This document shows, in pieces, positions 26,651-36,447 of a stretch of 64,000 nucleotides of DNA. Source of the DNA: Coprococcus eutactus. GTDB taxonomy: Bacteria; Bacillota; Clostridia; Lachnospirales; Lachnospiraceae. The DNA is taken from assembly GCF_025149915.1 (NCBI RefSeq), contig NZ_CP102278.1:976001-1040000 (forward strand), read 5' to 3'. The notes below the pieces were generated by a model. It ran no database searches, was not told where the DNA came from, and worked only from the letters and a program-made list of their open reading frames with translations. Each line of letters starts with the position of its first letter. Positions within the stretch are counted from its first letter, which is position 1. Position numbers and translations under genes: made by a program.

Positions 26651-29077
26651 ATGTGCGGTGAGGAGGAAAATAACATAAAGAGACCATTGTTCTGGATAGC
26701 GGTATGCTTTGCGCTTGGAGAGGCGTATGCAGTGGCAGCTGGACATTCAGTTATCGTAAGTGGTCTGATGATAATGGCTGCGCTGGTTTTGTCAGTTTGT
26801 ACTGACAGAGCCGGTACAGCCATGTCTTTTTTTCGTGATCCGATATACAGAAGGCTATTGACAGGAAACATATTTCTACTGGTTACACTCTTAGGATTTA
26901 TGAACATAAGATCTGTAGACAGACAGGGACAGCTTGCCGATGAGATTATGGAGATAGACAGGTGCCGTGTTGTATGTAGTGTTTATGACGTTAGAAATGC
27001 CAACAAAGGCTATCAGGTATACGTAAAGACAGAGAGCATGGATAATCAGCGCATTGGTACAAAACTGATCCTGTATATGGATAATGTGGATGACATAAAG
27101 ATGGGGCAGCAGATTGCGGTTTACGGCAGAATGGAGAGACCGGACATTGCATCAAATCCCGGTGAATTTGATGCACGTTCATATTATGCATATAAGGGAA
27201 TATATATGATATGCAGGGATGCCGTCATCACAGAAAGGGGAAGTGGGTACAGCACCATAAGGCAGTTCCTTTATAGCTTCAGGCTAAAGGCAGGTGAGAC
27301 ACTGGACAGATACTTGGCAGTCAGGGATGCATCAGTTATGCGTGCTATGCTTCTTGGAGAAAAGAGTGGTATAGACCGGGATACAAAGAGACTTTTCCAG
27401 CTTAACGGAATAGCGCATATATTGGCAATATCCGGTGTCCACATAGCGATAATAGGAATGACATTGTTTAAGCTGCTGAGGAGGATAAGCGGTTCAAATG
27501 TGATGCCGGGGATAGTCTCGGTATGTGTGATAGTGCTGTATGGTATGATGACAGGGCTAGCCAGCTCTACGTGCCGGGCGGTCATCATGATGACTGTAGT
27601 GGTCGCGGCGAAGATAAAGGGCAGAAGCCCTGATATGATGACTTCAGCCGGGATTGCCTGTGTTATACAGGCTGTGGCAGATCCGTACATAGTCATGGAT
27701 GCGGGATTTCAGTTATCCTTTGCAGCGGTACTTGGGATAGCGGTCGTAGATCCTATGTTGGAAAAGATAGTGGGACATGGGGGCAGACTCTCCGCACTCC
27801 GGATCAATGTGTCTGTAACTTTGACGACAACACCTCTGGTGGTCTACTATTTTTATCAGTTTCCATTGTATTCCGTTGTATTGAACATGGTGGTGGTGCC
27901 GTTTGTATCCGTGTTGATATTCTGTTCAATGGCGGCAATATTTTTCGGCATGATGCCGGGGGTCTGGGGATTTGCCTCTGTGACCGCACAGTTTCTTGCG
28001 ATGCCGGTACGGTATATATTGGCGGCGTACCGGGCGCTTTGCGAACTTATGTGCAAATTGCCAGAATACAGTGTAAATGTAGGACATGTATCAGTGGAGA
28101 TGGTTGCGGTATATTATGTGACTCTTGTTGTAGTGCTGTGGTTATTGTGCAGGATCAGACAGAAAAATATTGAGAGGCCTACTGTCAGGAGAGCTGCGGT
28201 GCTGGCGGTATTTTTCGCCGTGACCTGTGTGACTTATGAGTACATGGCATATGACAGGAATTTCCGCGTTGTGTATATGGATGTCGGTCAGGGGGATGGG
28301 ATTCTCATAAGATCGGGGAAAGGCGTCAACATCCTGATAGATGGCGGTTCATCGGACAACAGCCAGGTTGGTGAATACGTTATAGTCCCGGTTCTCAGGT
28401 ATTACGGGGCCGCCCATATAGATTACGCATTTGTGACTCATGCGGATAGTGACCACATATCAGGACTGAAATATATACTCCAGACGGAAAATACCGGAAT
28501 AATCATAGAGAACATAGTGCTTCCGCTTTACGGCATGCAGGATGACTTTGAGGAGCTTAAGGAAGCGGCGGTAAATGCAGGTGTAAATATTCTGTATATG
28601 AAAAAAGGAGATGCCATGGAGGTGTCTGCTGGAGGTGTGGATAAACTTTTGGGTAGAGATATGGCTAAGATATCGCTAAGTTTCTTGTATCCTGGTCCAG
28701 AAACTGGTATAAATGATATAAATGAGCTTTCTGCGGTCATAAGACTGGATTACCAGTCACACAGGATGTTATTCACTGGGGATCTAGGTGAAGCTGGAGA
28801 AAGGTATTTGCTAGATGAACATGCTGATGTGAGGGCTGATGTGTTAAAGGTGGGGCATCATGGAAGCCGTTATTCAAGTTGCGTTGATTTCCTGAATGCC
28901 GTCTCGCCTGAATTCGCGGTTATATCTGCGGGGGCGGATAACCGTTACGGGCATCCTCACGCGGAGACATTAGACAGGTTGGAAGCTCACGGAGCAGGTG
29001 TAAAGAGCACTATAGAATGTGGTGCGGTCAGCGTAAAGATTGACCGGGGAGGTTTGAAACTAGAACAATACAGATGA
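26651..29077 (+). CDS. comEC: ComEC/Rec2 family DNA uptake channel
   Basis: ComEC carries single-stranded DNA across the membrane during transformation. The 808-residue protein has the full three-part layout: an N-terminal DUF4131 region with transmembrane helices and an OB-like part (about residues 1-210), the Competence domain with about eight helices (from LNGIAHILAISGVHIAIIGM), and a C-terminal metallo-beta-lactamase-like domain with MDVGQGDGILI, THADSDHISG, FTGDLG and VGHHGSRYS. The metal-binding motifs are intact. The start is uncertain: the ATG at 26651 lacks a good ribosome site, and GAGGAGG lies eleven bases downstream without a common start codon. Confidence 0.92.
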   Translation: MCGEEENNIKRPLFWIAVCFALGEAYAVAAGHSVIVSGLMIMAALVLSVCTDRAGTAMSFFRDPIYRRLLTGNIFLLVTLLGFMNIRSVDRQGQLADEIMEIDRCRVVCSVYDVRNANKGYQVYVKTESMDNQRIGTKLILYMDNVDDIKMGQQIAVYGRMERPDIASNPGEFDARSYYAYKGIYMICRDAVITERGSGYSTIRQFLYSFRLKAGETLDRYLAVRDASVMRAMLLGEKSGIDRDTKRLFQLNGIAHILAISGVHIAIIGMTLFKLLRRISGSNVMPGIVSVCVIVLYGMMTGLASSTCRAVIMMTVVVAAKIKGRSPDMMTSAGIACVIQAVADPYIVMDAGFQLSFAAVLGIAVVDPMLEKIVGHGGRLSALRINVSVTLTTTPLVVYYFYQFPLYSVVLNMVVVPFVSVLIFCSMAAIFFGMMPGVWGFASVTAQFLAMPVRYILAAYRALCELMCKLPEYSVNVGHVSVEMVAVYYVTLVVVLWLLCRIRQKNIERPTVRRAAVLAVFFAVTCVTYEYMAYDRNFRVVYMDVGQGDGILIRSGKGVNILIDGGSSDNSQVGEYVIVPVLRYYGAAHIDYAFVTHADSDHISGLKYILQTENTGIIIENIVLPLYGMQDDFEELKEAAVNAGVNILYMKKGDAMEVSAGGVDKLLGRDMAKISLSFLYPGPETGINDINELSAVIRLDYQSHRMLFTGDLGEAGERYLLDEHADVRADVLKVGHHGSRYSSCVDFLNAVSPEFAVISAGADNRYGHPHAETLDRLEAHGAGVKSTIECGAVSVKIDRGGLKLEQYR

Positions 29078-29118
29078 GTCCATGTAGTGCAGACGAACAA
29101 AAAGAAAGGATGATTGGT

Positions 29119-30060
29119 ATGACAAAAAGACTAAATTTGCTGCTGGAATTTGTAATGCTGACCCTTGGAGCGGTGATAGCTGCATTTGCTATCGAAGAAT
29201 TCCTTGTTCCTAACACGATTCTTGATGGAGGAGTTATCGGTATCGGTATCATGATCAATAACCTCACGGGAATATCTCTCAGTATTCTTACGATCGTTTT
29301 AAATGTTCCATTTCTTATTATCGGATCGAGACAGCTTGGAAAAATGTTTATAGTTAAGGCTGGCTATTCTATGATTGTTTTTTCAGTGTTTGTAGAGATA
29401 TTTAAACCTCTTGAGAATGCAACATCGGAAACGATACTGGCTGTATGCTTTGGTGGTGTGATTCTTGGACTTGGAGTTGGAATCATAATCAAGTTTGGCG
29501 GATGTCTGGACGGCACAGAGACCGTGGCGATAATGCTGAACAAGAAGAAAGACTGGCCGGTTGGAAGGCTGGTACTTGGGATGAATCTCATTATATACTC
29601 TATAGCAGGAATGTTGTTTGGACTCGACAGAGCCATGTACAGTCTGCTTACATACTTTATAACTTCAAAGGTACTTGATATGGTGGAATCTGGCTTGGAG
29701 CAGGCGAAGGCTGCAATGATCATAACTGACGATGCCAGAGAGGTAGCTGACAAGATATACAAGCAGCTTGGCAGAACGGTCACTATCATGCAGGGAAAAG
29801 GCATGATAAGCGGCAATAAGACAGTGCTGTATTGTGTTCTCACGAGATTCGAGATAGGAGAGCTTAAGAGTATAATAAGATCCATTGATTCATCTGCGTT
29901 TGTCACTGTCACTGACGTGGCGGAGATCATAGGTAATCATATCAAGGACAACGAGTACAAGGAGCTCCTTGAGAAGATAGAGGAGAAGGAGGAATCTCTC
30001 ACAAAGCACCCAGAGCATGAGAGCATGAAAGATTTTGAAAGCCTTGATAAACTGAAATAA
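29119..30060 (+). CDS. YitT family membrane protein (DUF161/DUF2179)
   Basis: A 313-residue protein with five or six transmembrane helices in the first ~210 residues and a soluble C-terminal DUF2179 domain (AAMIITDDAREVADKIYK, then FEIGELKSIIRSIDSSAFV). The family is widespread in Firmicutes and its transport function is not settled. The start at 29119 sits eight bases after AAGGA; an ATG at 29074 overlapping comEC would add 15 hydrophilic residues. The last ~50 residues are charged (KDNEYKELLEKIEEKEESL) and probably helical. It ends before a bidirectional terminator. Confidence 0.88.
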   Translation: MTKRLNLLLEFVMLTLGAVIAAFAIEEFLVPNTILDGGVIGIGIMINNLTGISLSILTIVLNVPFLIIGSRQLGKMFIVKAGYSMIVFSVFVEIFKPLENATSETILAVCFGGVILGLGVGIIIKFGGCLDGTETVAIMLNKKKDWPVGRLVLGMNLIIYSIAGMLFGLDRAMYSLLTYFITSKVLDMVESGLEQAKAAMIITDDAREVADKIYKQLGRTVTIMQGKGMISGNKTVLYCVLTRFEIGELKSIIRSIDSSAFVTVTDVAEIIGNHIKDNEYKELLEKIEEKEESLTKHPEHESMKDFESLDKLK

Positions 30061-30123
30061 ACAGGTAAACGATACTGACAGATAAAAAGATAATCTTTTG
30101 AATAATATAAATAAGTGAAATAA

Positions 30124-30190
30124 AATAAGCCGGAATCCAAGCATAGAATGAGGTACTTCCTCAACGCTTAGATCCAGGCTTATTCTTTTA
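30124..30190. terminator. Bidirectional terminator between yitT-type gene and pdxT
   Basis: AATAAGCCGGAATCCAAGC pairs with GCTTAGATCCAGGCTTATT, with a few mismatches, around an inner GAGGTACTTCCTC hairpin. T-rich sequence flanks it on both strands. Confidence 0.75.
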
Positions 30191-30748
30191 TATGTTTTCT
30201 ATAAATGCTTTGTGAATGCTGTAGTCGCTGTCAAGTTCCGGGTGGAATGAGAAGGCAAACTGCTTGCCGTACTTGACCGCCACGATCTTGTCATCAACTG
30301 TAGCAAGAACATCAACATCGGGTGAGACATCAGCCACATAAGGTGCGCGGATGAAAGTCATAGGAACCTCACCGATACCCTTGAGATCTGCCACGGTGTG
30401 GAAGCTTCCAAGCTGTCTGCCGTAGGCATTTCTCTTTACTGTTACAGGGAGTGTGCCAAGGTGTACAGTGTCGTCGCCTTCAATGTGCTGTGCCAGAAGA
30501 ATCAGACCCGCACATGTGGCAAGAACCGGCATGCCACCCTCGATCTGAGATTTTATCGTATCGAACATATCGCTGTCTCTGAGGAGCTTTCCCTGAACAG
30601 TGCTCTCACCTCCCGGGAGGATGAGTGCATCGTATTTCTTCTCAAGATCCTTAGCATTTCTCAGCTCGATGCAGGATACACCAAGCTCGGAAAGTACATG
30701 CTCATGCTCTGCGAAAGCTCCCTGTACTGCCAATACACCTACCTGCAT
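30188..30748 (-). CDS. pdxT: Pyridoxal 5'-phosphate synthase glutaminase subunit
   Basis: Releases ammonia from glutamine and passes it to PdxS for vitamin B6 synthesis. 186 residues from the ATG at 30748; longer in-frame starts add unrelated residues. Signatures of the class I glutaminase triad are visible: LPGGEST, the nucleophile in ATCAGLILL, and SFHPELDSD carrying His and Glu. The gene follows pdxS after a single base, so the two subunits are co-translated, matching the 12:12 PdxS/PdxT complex. Confidence 0.96.
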   Translation of the reverse strand: MQVGVLAVQGAFAEHEHVLSELGVSCIELRNAKDLEKKYDALILPGGESTVQGKLLRDSDMFDTIKSQIEGGMPVLATCAGLILLAQHIEGDDTVHLGTLPVTVKRNAYGRQLGSFHTVADLKGIGEVPMTFIRAPYVADVSPDVDVLATVDDKIVAVKYGKQFAFSFHPELDSDYSIHKAFIENI

Positions 30749-30749
30749 A

Positions 30750-31628
30750 CTACTTACCCCTTTCTGCCATGAGGATTGCGATCTCCTGCTCGTTGATACC
30801 AACCATAGCCTCGCCAAGTCCCTCTGAGAGCTTAGCTACGAGATCTGCGTCATTGTAGTTTGTTGTTGCCTGAACGATGGCAGCAGCACGCTTTGCAGGA
30901 TCACCAGACTTGAAGATACCAGAACCTACGAATACACCCTCAGCACCGAGCTGCATCATAAGGGCTGCATCTGCTGGAGTTGCAACACCGCCGGCTGCGA
31001 AGTTTACAACTGGAAGACGATGATTCTCGTGTACATACTGAACAAGGTCATAAGGAACCTCAAGTTTCTTTGCTGCTTCATACAGCTCATCGGTTCTCAT
31101 GCTCACGATCTCGGCTATCTGGCTGTTCATCTTTCTCATATGTCTTACGGCCTGAACGATATCACCTGTACCAGGCTCGCCCTTTGTTCTGATCATTGAT
31201 GCACCCTCATTGATTCTTCTGAGAGCCTCACCGAGATCCTTTGCACCACAAACAAATGGCACCTTGAACTGTCTCTTGTCGATATGATATACATCATCAG
31301 CTGGTGAGAGAACCTCGCTCTCATCGATGTAATCGATCTCGATGGCCTGAAGGATCTGAGCCTCTGCAAAATGTCCGATACGGCACTTAGCCATAACTGG
31401 TATTGATACAGCGTTCTGGATTCCCTTGATCATCTGAGGATCACTCATACGTGATACTCCGCCTGCTGCTCTGATGTCAGCTGGTATTCTCTCAAGAGCC
31501 ATAACTGCACATGCGCCGGCAGCCTCTGCGATCTTAGCCTGTTCAGGTGTTGTAACGTCCATGATAACGCCACCCTTGAGCATCTGGGCAAGTTCCTTAT
31601 TTAACTTATATCTTTCTGTTGTTTCCAT
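30750..31628 (-). CDS. pdxS: Pyridoxal 5'-phosphate synthase lyase subunit
   Basis: Builds PLP from ribose 5-phosphate, glyceraldehyde 3-phosphate and ammonia. 292 residues, the usual length. [13 protein letters not shown] opening ([15 protein letters not shown]), [13 protein letters not shown] sequence ([13 protein letters not shown]), [10 protein letters not shown] and [20 protein letters not shown] are all conserved; catalytic lysines lie in MAKCRIGH and near KGEPGTG. It is the first gene of pdxST. The divergent region to holA (31629-31901) holds no recognised regulator gene. Confidence 0.97.
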   Translation of the reverse strand: METTERYKLNKELAQMLKGGVIMDVTTPEQAKIAEAAGACAVMALERIPADIRAAGGVSRMSDPQMIKGIQNAVSIPVMAKCRIGHFAEAQILQAIEIDYIDESEVLSPADDVYHIDKRQFKVPFVCGAKDLGEALRRINEGASMIRTKGEPGTGDIVQAVRHMRKMNSQIAEIVSMRTDELYEAAKKLEVPYDLVQYVHENHRLPVVNFAAGGVATPADAALMMQLGAEGVFVGSGIFKSGDPAKRAAAIVQATTNYNDADLVAKLSEGLGEAMVGINEQEIAILMAERGK

Positions 31629-31901
31629 GTTGAACCTCCGTTATAATTAGATTTGCATTGAATCTGCATAAATTAGGTGAATATTCATAAATTCACAATC
31701 TGTAGGTGATTATAAAACTAAAGTGACATTATAGAAATAATCAATATGTGAATATAAAAAGAGGTCAGATTGTGCTAAAAATGTTGAATAGACATCAAAA
31801 ATAATGTCAGATACAAGTCTGCTGACATGCAAATAGCAACCTGAATATCGATTTAAACTGGTATCAGCGGGTAATAACCAGGAGTGTGGAGGAGAAAAAG
31901 T

Positions 31902-32918
31902 ATGGCTGCAACCAAGAAAAAAGAGAAGAAGAACGCCATGGCGGTCATAAATCAGAATATAAAGTCCGGAGAATTTGCAAAGATCTATCTTCTGTATGGC
32001 AAGGAGAGATACTTGGTAAATCAATACAGGGATAAGCTTCTTGGCGCACTTACGGATAAAGATGATAATCTGAATTTTATGAAATTTGCAGGAAATGGGG
32101 TAAATACGCAGGAAATCATAGACTTTAGCAATGAGATGCCATTTTTTGCAGACAGGAGAGTGGTCCTCGTAGAAAACAGTGGTCTCTTCAAGAGCAGTAA
32201 TGAGGAGTTTGCGAAAAAGCTTATTAATATAGAAAATACATCCGTGGTCATATTTGTGGAGATGGATGTCGACACCAGATATAAGCTGTATAAGGAAGTT
32301 GACAAGAACGGAGAGGCTTTGGAATTTGTAACTCCAGATGAGAAGATGATGGTGACGTGGGTAAAGTCGATCTTTCGTGACGCGGAGGTGGCAACAACCG
32401 ATACGGCGATATACAGGATAATAGAATCAGCCAAGATGGACATGAACTGTATCAAGAACGAAGTTGATAAGATGATAAGTTATGCCGGGGATACGAAGCA
32501 GGTGAGTGAATATGACGTGGATCTTCTCTGTAGCCAGGACGCTGAGAGTAAAGTGTATCAGATGATAGATCTTATCATAGCGAAGCAGAAAGAAAAGGCT
32601 GCAAGAATGTATCATGATCTCCTGGAAAACAAAGAGGCACCGATAATGATCAATTCATGTATCATGAGACAATATAACAAGCTGCTTCTTGTGAAGATGG
32701 CTATGGCTGAGGGCGCTCAGGATGCATCGCTGGCAAAGTTAACCTCGGGACCAGTATGGGCAGTAAAAAACTATAAGGCGCAGTGCAGGCCGTATACGGT
32801 GGAACAGTTAAAGGGGATAGTAGAGAAGTGCAATGATATGGATTACAAATTAAAGACCGGTCAGGTTATGGACGCGGCGGCGCTTGAGGTAATGATAGTG
32901 GAACTCTGTGAGATGTAG
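31902..32918 (+). CDS. holA: DNA polymerase III delta subunit
   Basis: The wrench subunit of the clamp loader that opens the sliding clamp during replication. 338 residues. The start was taken at the ATG at 31902 (MAATKKKEKK), eight bases after GGAGG. Family features are YLLYGKERYLVNQYRDKLL at the N-terminus, EMPFFADRRVVLVENSG, and a C-terminal helical part (AARMYHDLLENKEAPIMINS) that oligomerises. In many Firmicutes comEC, holA and rpsT are neighbours. Here holA is separated from comEC by yitT/pdxST and from rpsT by a three-gene cassette. Confidence 0.92.
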   Translation: MAATKKKEKKNAMAVINQNIKSGEFAKIYLLYGKERYLVNQYRDKLLGALTDKDDNLNFMKFAGNGVNTQEIIDFSNEMPFFADRRVVLVENSGLFKSSNEEFAKKLINIENTSVVIFVEMDVDTRYKLYKEVDKNGEALEFVTPDEKMMVTWVKSIFRDAEVATTDTAIYRIIESAKMDMNCIKNEVDKMISYAGDTKQVSEYDVDLLCSQDAESKVYQMIDLIIAKQKEKAARMYHDLLENKEAPIMINSCIMRQYNKLLLVKMAMAEGAQDASLAKLTSGPVWAVKNYKAQCRPYTVEQLKGIVEKCNDMDYKLKTGQVMDAAALEVMIVELCEM

Positions 32919-32954
32919 TTATTATGATATTTTTATAAATCGTCGAATATTTGC

Positions 32955-33002
32955 AATAAGTCTGTGAAATGTGCGATATACATTTTGCAGGCTTATTTTT
33001 TT
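32955..33002 (+). terminator. Intrinsic terminator of holA
   Basis: ATAAGTCTGTGAAATGT pairs with ACATTTTGCAGGCTTAT (a few G-U pairs) and is followed by a run of T. Confidence 0.85.
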
Positions 33003-33195
33003 GCAATCCCCCCATGTGAAAAAATTGCCGCATAGGCTATGTTATGCTGTCAGTATAAGCAGAGTTTTGAATTGGAAACAGTGCATTATATACCACAGGT
33101 TTACTTTTAAAATAGACAGATGCCGTTAATATTATAAGTAAGTGAACAAGGTGGCTTCGAATGGACTGATGTTTAACAGGATGGAGGTTGACGAT

Positions 33196-36100
33196 ATGGA
33201 TAAAGAAAATGTGTGGGATACAGCAGAAGATATGGGTATGCTGTACGAATTTGACCAGACAGGAGAGCCTGAGACTGGTGAAGCAGATGAAGTGGTCAGC
33301 ATAGAGGATTCTTTTGTCATGTCAATGAGGAACAAAGGGTACGTCGATCTGGATTACATGTCAGCTGTCACGGGGGCATCTGAGAAAAATATAACAGACA
33401 GACTTTCGGGCAAGGCGATATGGGTTGATCCTGACAGATATAAAACGTCCAAAGACACATCGGTATCCTGGGTGTCAAGACAGCAGCTGCTCCGGGGCAA
33501 CCTCTATAAGAAATTGGAGTCAGCGCGTATGTTACTGAAATCTGTCAAGGAGATGGAAGACACAGTGATCCTGCTTCAGAAAGAGCTTCCTGATATGGTC
33601 TCAGGTCAGGATATCCATATAAATCTGGGCTCAAGCTGGGTACCTCCAAGATACATCGAACGGTTCATCGGCGAGCTTCTGGGGATGATAGTGGATCCGG
33701 ATGTGAAGTATGATGACTTCAGGGGAGTGTGGACTATAGAAAAGTCGTATGCGATATCGTATGTCAACAATAATTTCACCTATGGTACCGATCGAATGTC
33801 TGCGCTTTCCATCATAAAAAAGATGCTGAATGCAAAGCCTGTGGCGGTGTATGACAGTGTGCCAAATCCTGAGCGGGATGGAGAAATGAGAGTGCTCAAC
33901 AGAGACGCTACTCTTGAGGCTCAGGAGAAGCAGAAACTGATAGCCAGTGCATGGCAGGATTTTGTACATGGAGATCCGCAGAGAGAGACAGAACTGCAGG
34001 AGATCTACATGAAGAGATACGGATATACCTGCAGCAGATATGACGGCAGCTTCCTTGAACTGGCGGATATGGCACCGGTCATGACTCCGTATGCGCATCA
34101 GAAAAATGCGATCGCTCATATCATATTGGGGAAGAACACCCTGCTTGCACATGAGGTCGGAAGCGGTAAAACGCTGGAGATGTGCGCAGGTGTGCATGAA
34201 CTCATAAGGATAGGACTTGGGCACAGAGCAGTGATGGTCGTTCCAAATACGACTTTTTCAGCCATGAATGATACCTATAGACAGCTGTATCCGTCGGACA
34301 GAGTCCTGGCGGTATCACCAAATAAGGATTTCACTCCCGCAAAACGCAAGGGAACACTTGGCAAGATGAAGTCGGGCGAATATGATGTGATAATCATGGC
34401 GTATTCATCATTTGACATGATAACACTCAGCAAGGAGTGTTCATTTGCCAGATGGGAGGCCAGACTCAGAACATACAGGAGTTATATAGGGCGGTGCAGG
34501 ACGTATGCAGAAAGGTCAAGAGCTGAGGCTGAGCTTAAAAGGCTGAACGACGCTTACAGGAAGTACAGGGAGAATTTCAAGGATTCGGACACAGCCTGCT
34601 TTGACGACCTGGGGATAGATATCCTGGTGGTGGATGAGGCGCATAATTATAAAAATATAACAATAGACGGACGAGTCACCAACATAGTGGGCATGCACGC
34701 CAAGGGCTCCAAGAAGGCAAACAGTATGCTTGAGAAGGTCCAGTATATACAGAGCCTTGATTCGGGACACGTGGTATTTGCAACTGGAACGCCCATCACC
34801 AACTCACTTGCCGACCTGTATGTGCTTCAGAGATATCTCCAGCCGGTGGAACTGGAACTTTGCCATATAGACCATTTCAATGACTGGGTAAACACGTTTT
34901 GCGAGCAGCAGCACAGTTTTGAGGTTGACGTGGATTCCAAGAATTTCAGGTTTACCACGAGATTTTCAAAGTTTCACAATCTGCCTGAACTTATGGCGAT
35001 GTTCAGCGAAGTGTGTGATTTCTATCAGGTATCTGCGGGCGAACTCAAGCTGCCGGACTTCAATGGCTACAATGATGTACTTGTGCACAAATCCGATGCG
35101 CAGACGAGGTACATAAACGATCTTGCAGACCGGACGGATGCTATAAGATCCCATAGAGTAAGAAGGAGCGAGGACAATCTTCTCAAAGTCACGGTTGATG
35201 GAAGAAAGTGTGCTCTGGACATTAGACTTGTCAGACCTGATGAGACAGGTGATAACACTGAGAACAAATGCGGAAGCTGCGCCGATAATGTAGCTCGTAT
35301 TTATTGGGAGAAGCCGAACACAACGCAGATCGTGTTCTGTGATATATCCACCCCGAGGAATGGATTTAATGTATACGATGAGCTGAGAGGAGAGTTGATT
35401 AAAAGAAATATCCCGGATACAGACATTGCATATATCCATGATGCTGCGACAGACGCACAGAGAAAAAAGATAGAGAAGAGCTTCAACGATGGAAAGGTAA
35501 GGATACTGATCGGCTCAACCATGAAGCTTGGCATCGGCGCAAATGTCCAGGAGAGGCTGATCGCTGTGCATCATCTGGATCAACCATGGAGGCCGGCCGA
35601 TATGGTTCAGAGGCAGGGCCGTATTCTCAGACAGGGAAACCTGAACAGCGAGGTGTTCATATACAGGTATGTCACAGAATCAAGCTTTGATTCTTATACA
35701 TGGCAGATCCTTGAGAACAAGCAGAAGTTCATAGCCCAGTTCCTGTCGGGTACGATGTCCGCAGTTCACAGGGAGGAGACGGACACTGCGGATACGGTTC
35801 TCAATTATTCTGAGATAAAGGCACTTGCCATAGGTGATCCTTTGATAAGACAGAGGGTTGATGTGTCAAACAGTCTCGAGCGTGCCCGCATCAATCAGAG
35901 ACAGAGGAGAAAGCAGCTTATCAGTCAGCAGGACTGGCTGGACATGGCCCCGATAAGACTTCGGGCAATACAGAGACGCATAAAAGCTATGGAGTACGAT
36001 GCAGGGTACTATCATATAAATAAGCATCCGGTTACAAAAGATGATCGTTCCATGTTTGGTGATGATCTTATGTACGCACTGGAGAATAATTCATTTGCTG

Positions 36101-36447
36101 AGTATGACCGCTTTTTTGAAAACTATCAGGGGTTTGACGTGATGCTTCCGAAGAAGATGGATCCGGCTAAGCCATATGTGCTGCTAAGGAGCGGAAGTGG
36201 CAATTCCTATGAGGTGAAGATGGCTGGCGGACGTGGAGTTGGCTGTTCAAAGAGGATAGACAATGTGCTGGAGCATCTGCCTCAGGAAAGGGAGAGGGCG
36301 ATCAATGAGCGTGAGCAGTTTATAAAACAGATAGAGATGGCACAGCCTGAGATACAGAGAGGAAATGAGTATGATGTGGAAGTCGACAGGCTCGCCTCGG
36401 AGCTTGCAGATATTGATAAGACATTGAAAGGAGACATTGCGGTATGA
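33196..36447 (+). CDS. SNF2-type superfamily 2 helicase, first gene of helicase-MoxR-VWA cassette
   Basis: A 1083-residue DNA translocase/helicase. The start was chosen at the ATG at 33196, eight bases after GGAGG; an upstream GTG at 33142 is weaker. Residues 1-290 are a family-specific N-terminal region. The first helicase lobe has Walker A LLAHEVGSGKT (about 316-326) and DEAH in VVDEAHNYKN (about 478), then ATGTPITNSLADLY. The second lobe has LIGSTMKLGIGANVQE and WRPADMVQRQGRILRQGN. About 200 helical residues follow. It resembles the helicase half of the giant methylase-helicase proteins of conjugative elements, but no methylase domain is present. Its stop overlaps the MoxR start (ATGA). 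Confidence 0.85.
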   Translation: MDKENVWDTAEDMGMLYEFDQTGEPETGEADEVVSIEDSFVMSMRNKGYVDLDYMSAVTGASEKNITDRLSGKAIWVDPDRYKTSKDTSVSWVSRQQLLRGNLYKKLESARMLLKSVKEMEDTVILLQKELPDMVSGQDIHINLGSSWVPPRYIERFIGELLGMIVDPDVKYDDFRGVWTIEKSYAISYVNNNFTYGTDRMSALSIIKKMLNAKPVAVYDSVPNPERDGEMRVLNRDATLEAQEKQKLIASAWQDFVHGDPQRETELQEIYMKRYGYTCSRYDGSFLELADMAPVMTPYAHQKNAIAHIILGKNTLLAHEVGSGKTLEMCAGVHELIRIGLGHRAVMVVPNTTFSAMNDTYRQLYPSDRVLAVSPNKDFTPAKRKGTLGKMKSGEYDVIIMAYSSFDMITLSKECSFARWEARLRTYRSYIGRCRTYAERSRAEAELKRLNDAYRKYRENFKDSDTACFDDLGIDILVVDEAHNYKNITIDGRVTNIVGMHAKGSKKANSMLEKVQYIQSLDSGHVVFATGTPITNSLADLYVLQRYLQPVELELCHIDHFNDWVNTFCEQQHSFEVDVDSKNFRFTTRFSKFHNLPELMAMFSEVCDFYQVSAGELKLPDFNGYNDVLVHKSDAQTRYINDLADRTDAIRSHRVRRSEDNLLKVTVDGRKCALDIRLVRPDETGDNTENKCGSCADNVARIYWEKPNTTQIVFCDISTPRNGFNVYDELRGELIKRNIPDTDIAYIHDAATDAQRKKIEKSFNDGKVRILIGSTMKLGIGANVQERLIAVHHLDQPWRPADMVQRQGRILRQGNLNSEVFIYRYVTESSFDSYTWQILENKQKFIAQFLSGTMSAVHREETDTADTVLNYSEIKALAIGDPLIRQRVDVSNSLERARINQRQRRKQLISQQDWLDMAPIRLRAIQRRIKAMEYDAGYYHINKHPVTKDDRSMFGDDLMYALENNSFAEYDRFFENYQGFDVMLPKKMDPAKPYVLLRSGSGNSYEVKMAGGRGVGCSKRIDNVLEHLPQERERAINEREQFIKQIEMAQPEIQRGNEYDVEVDRLASELADIDKTLKGDIAV

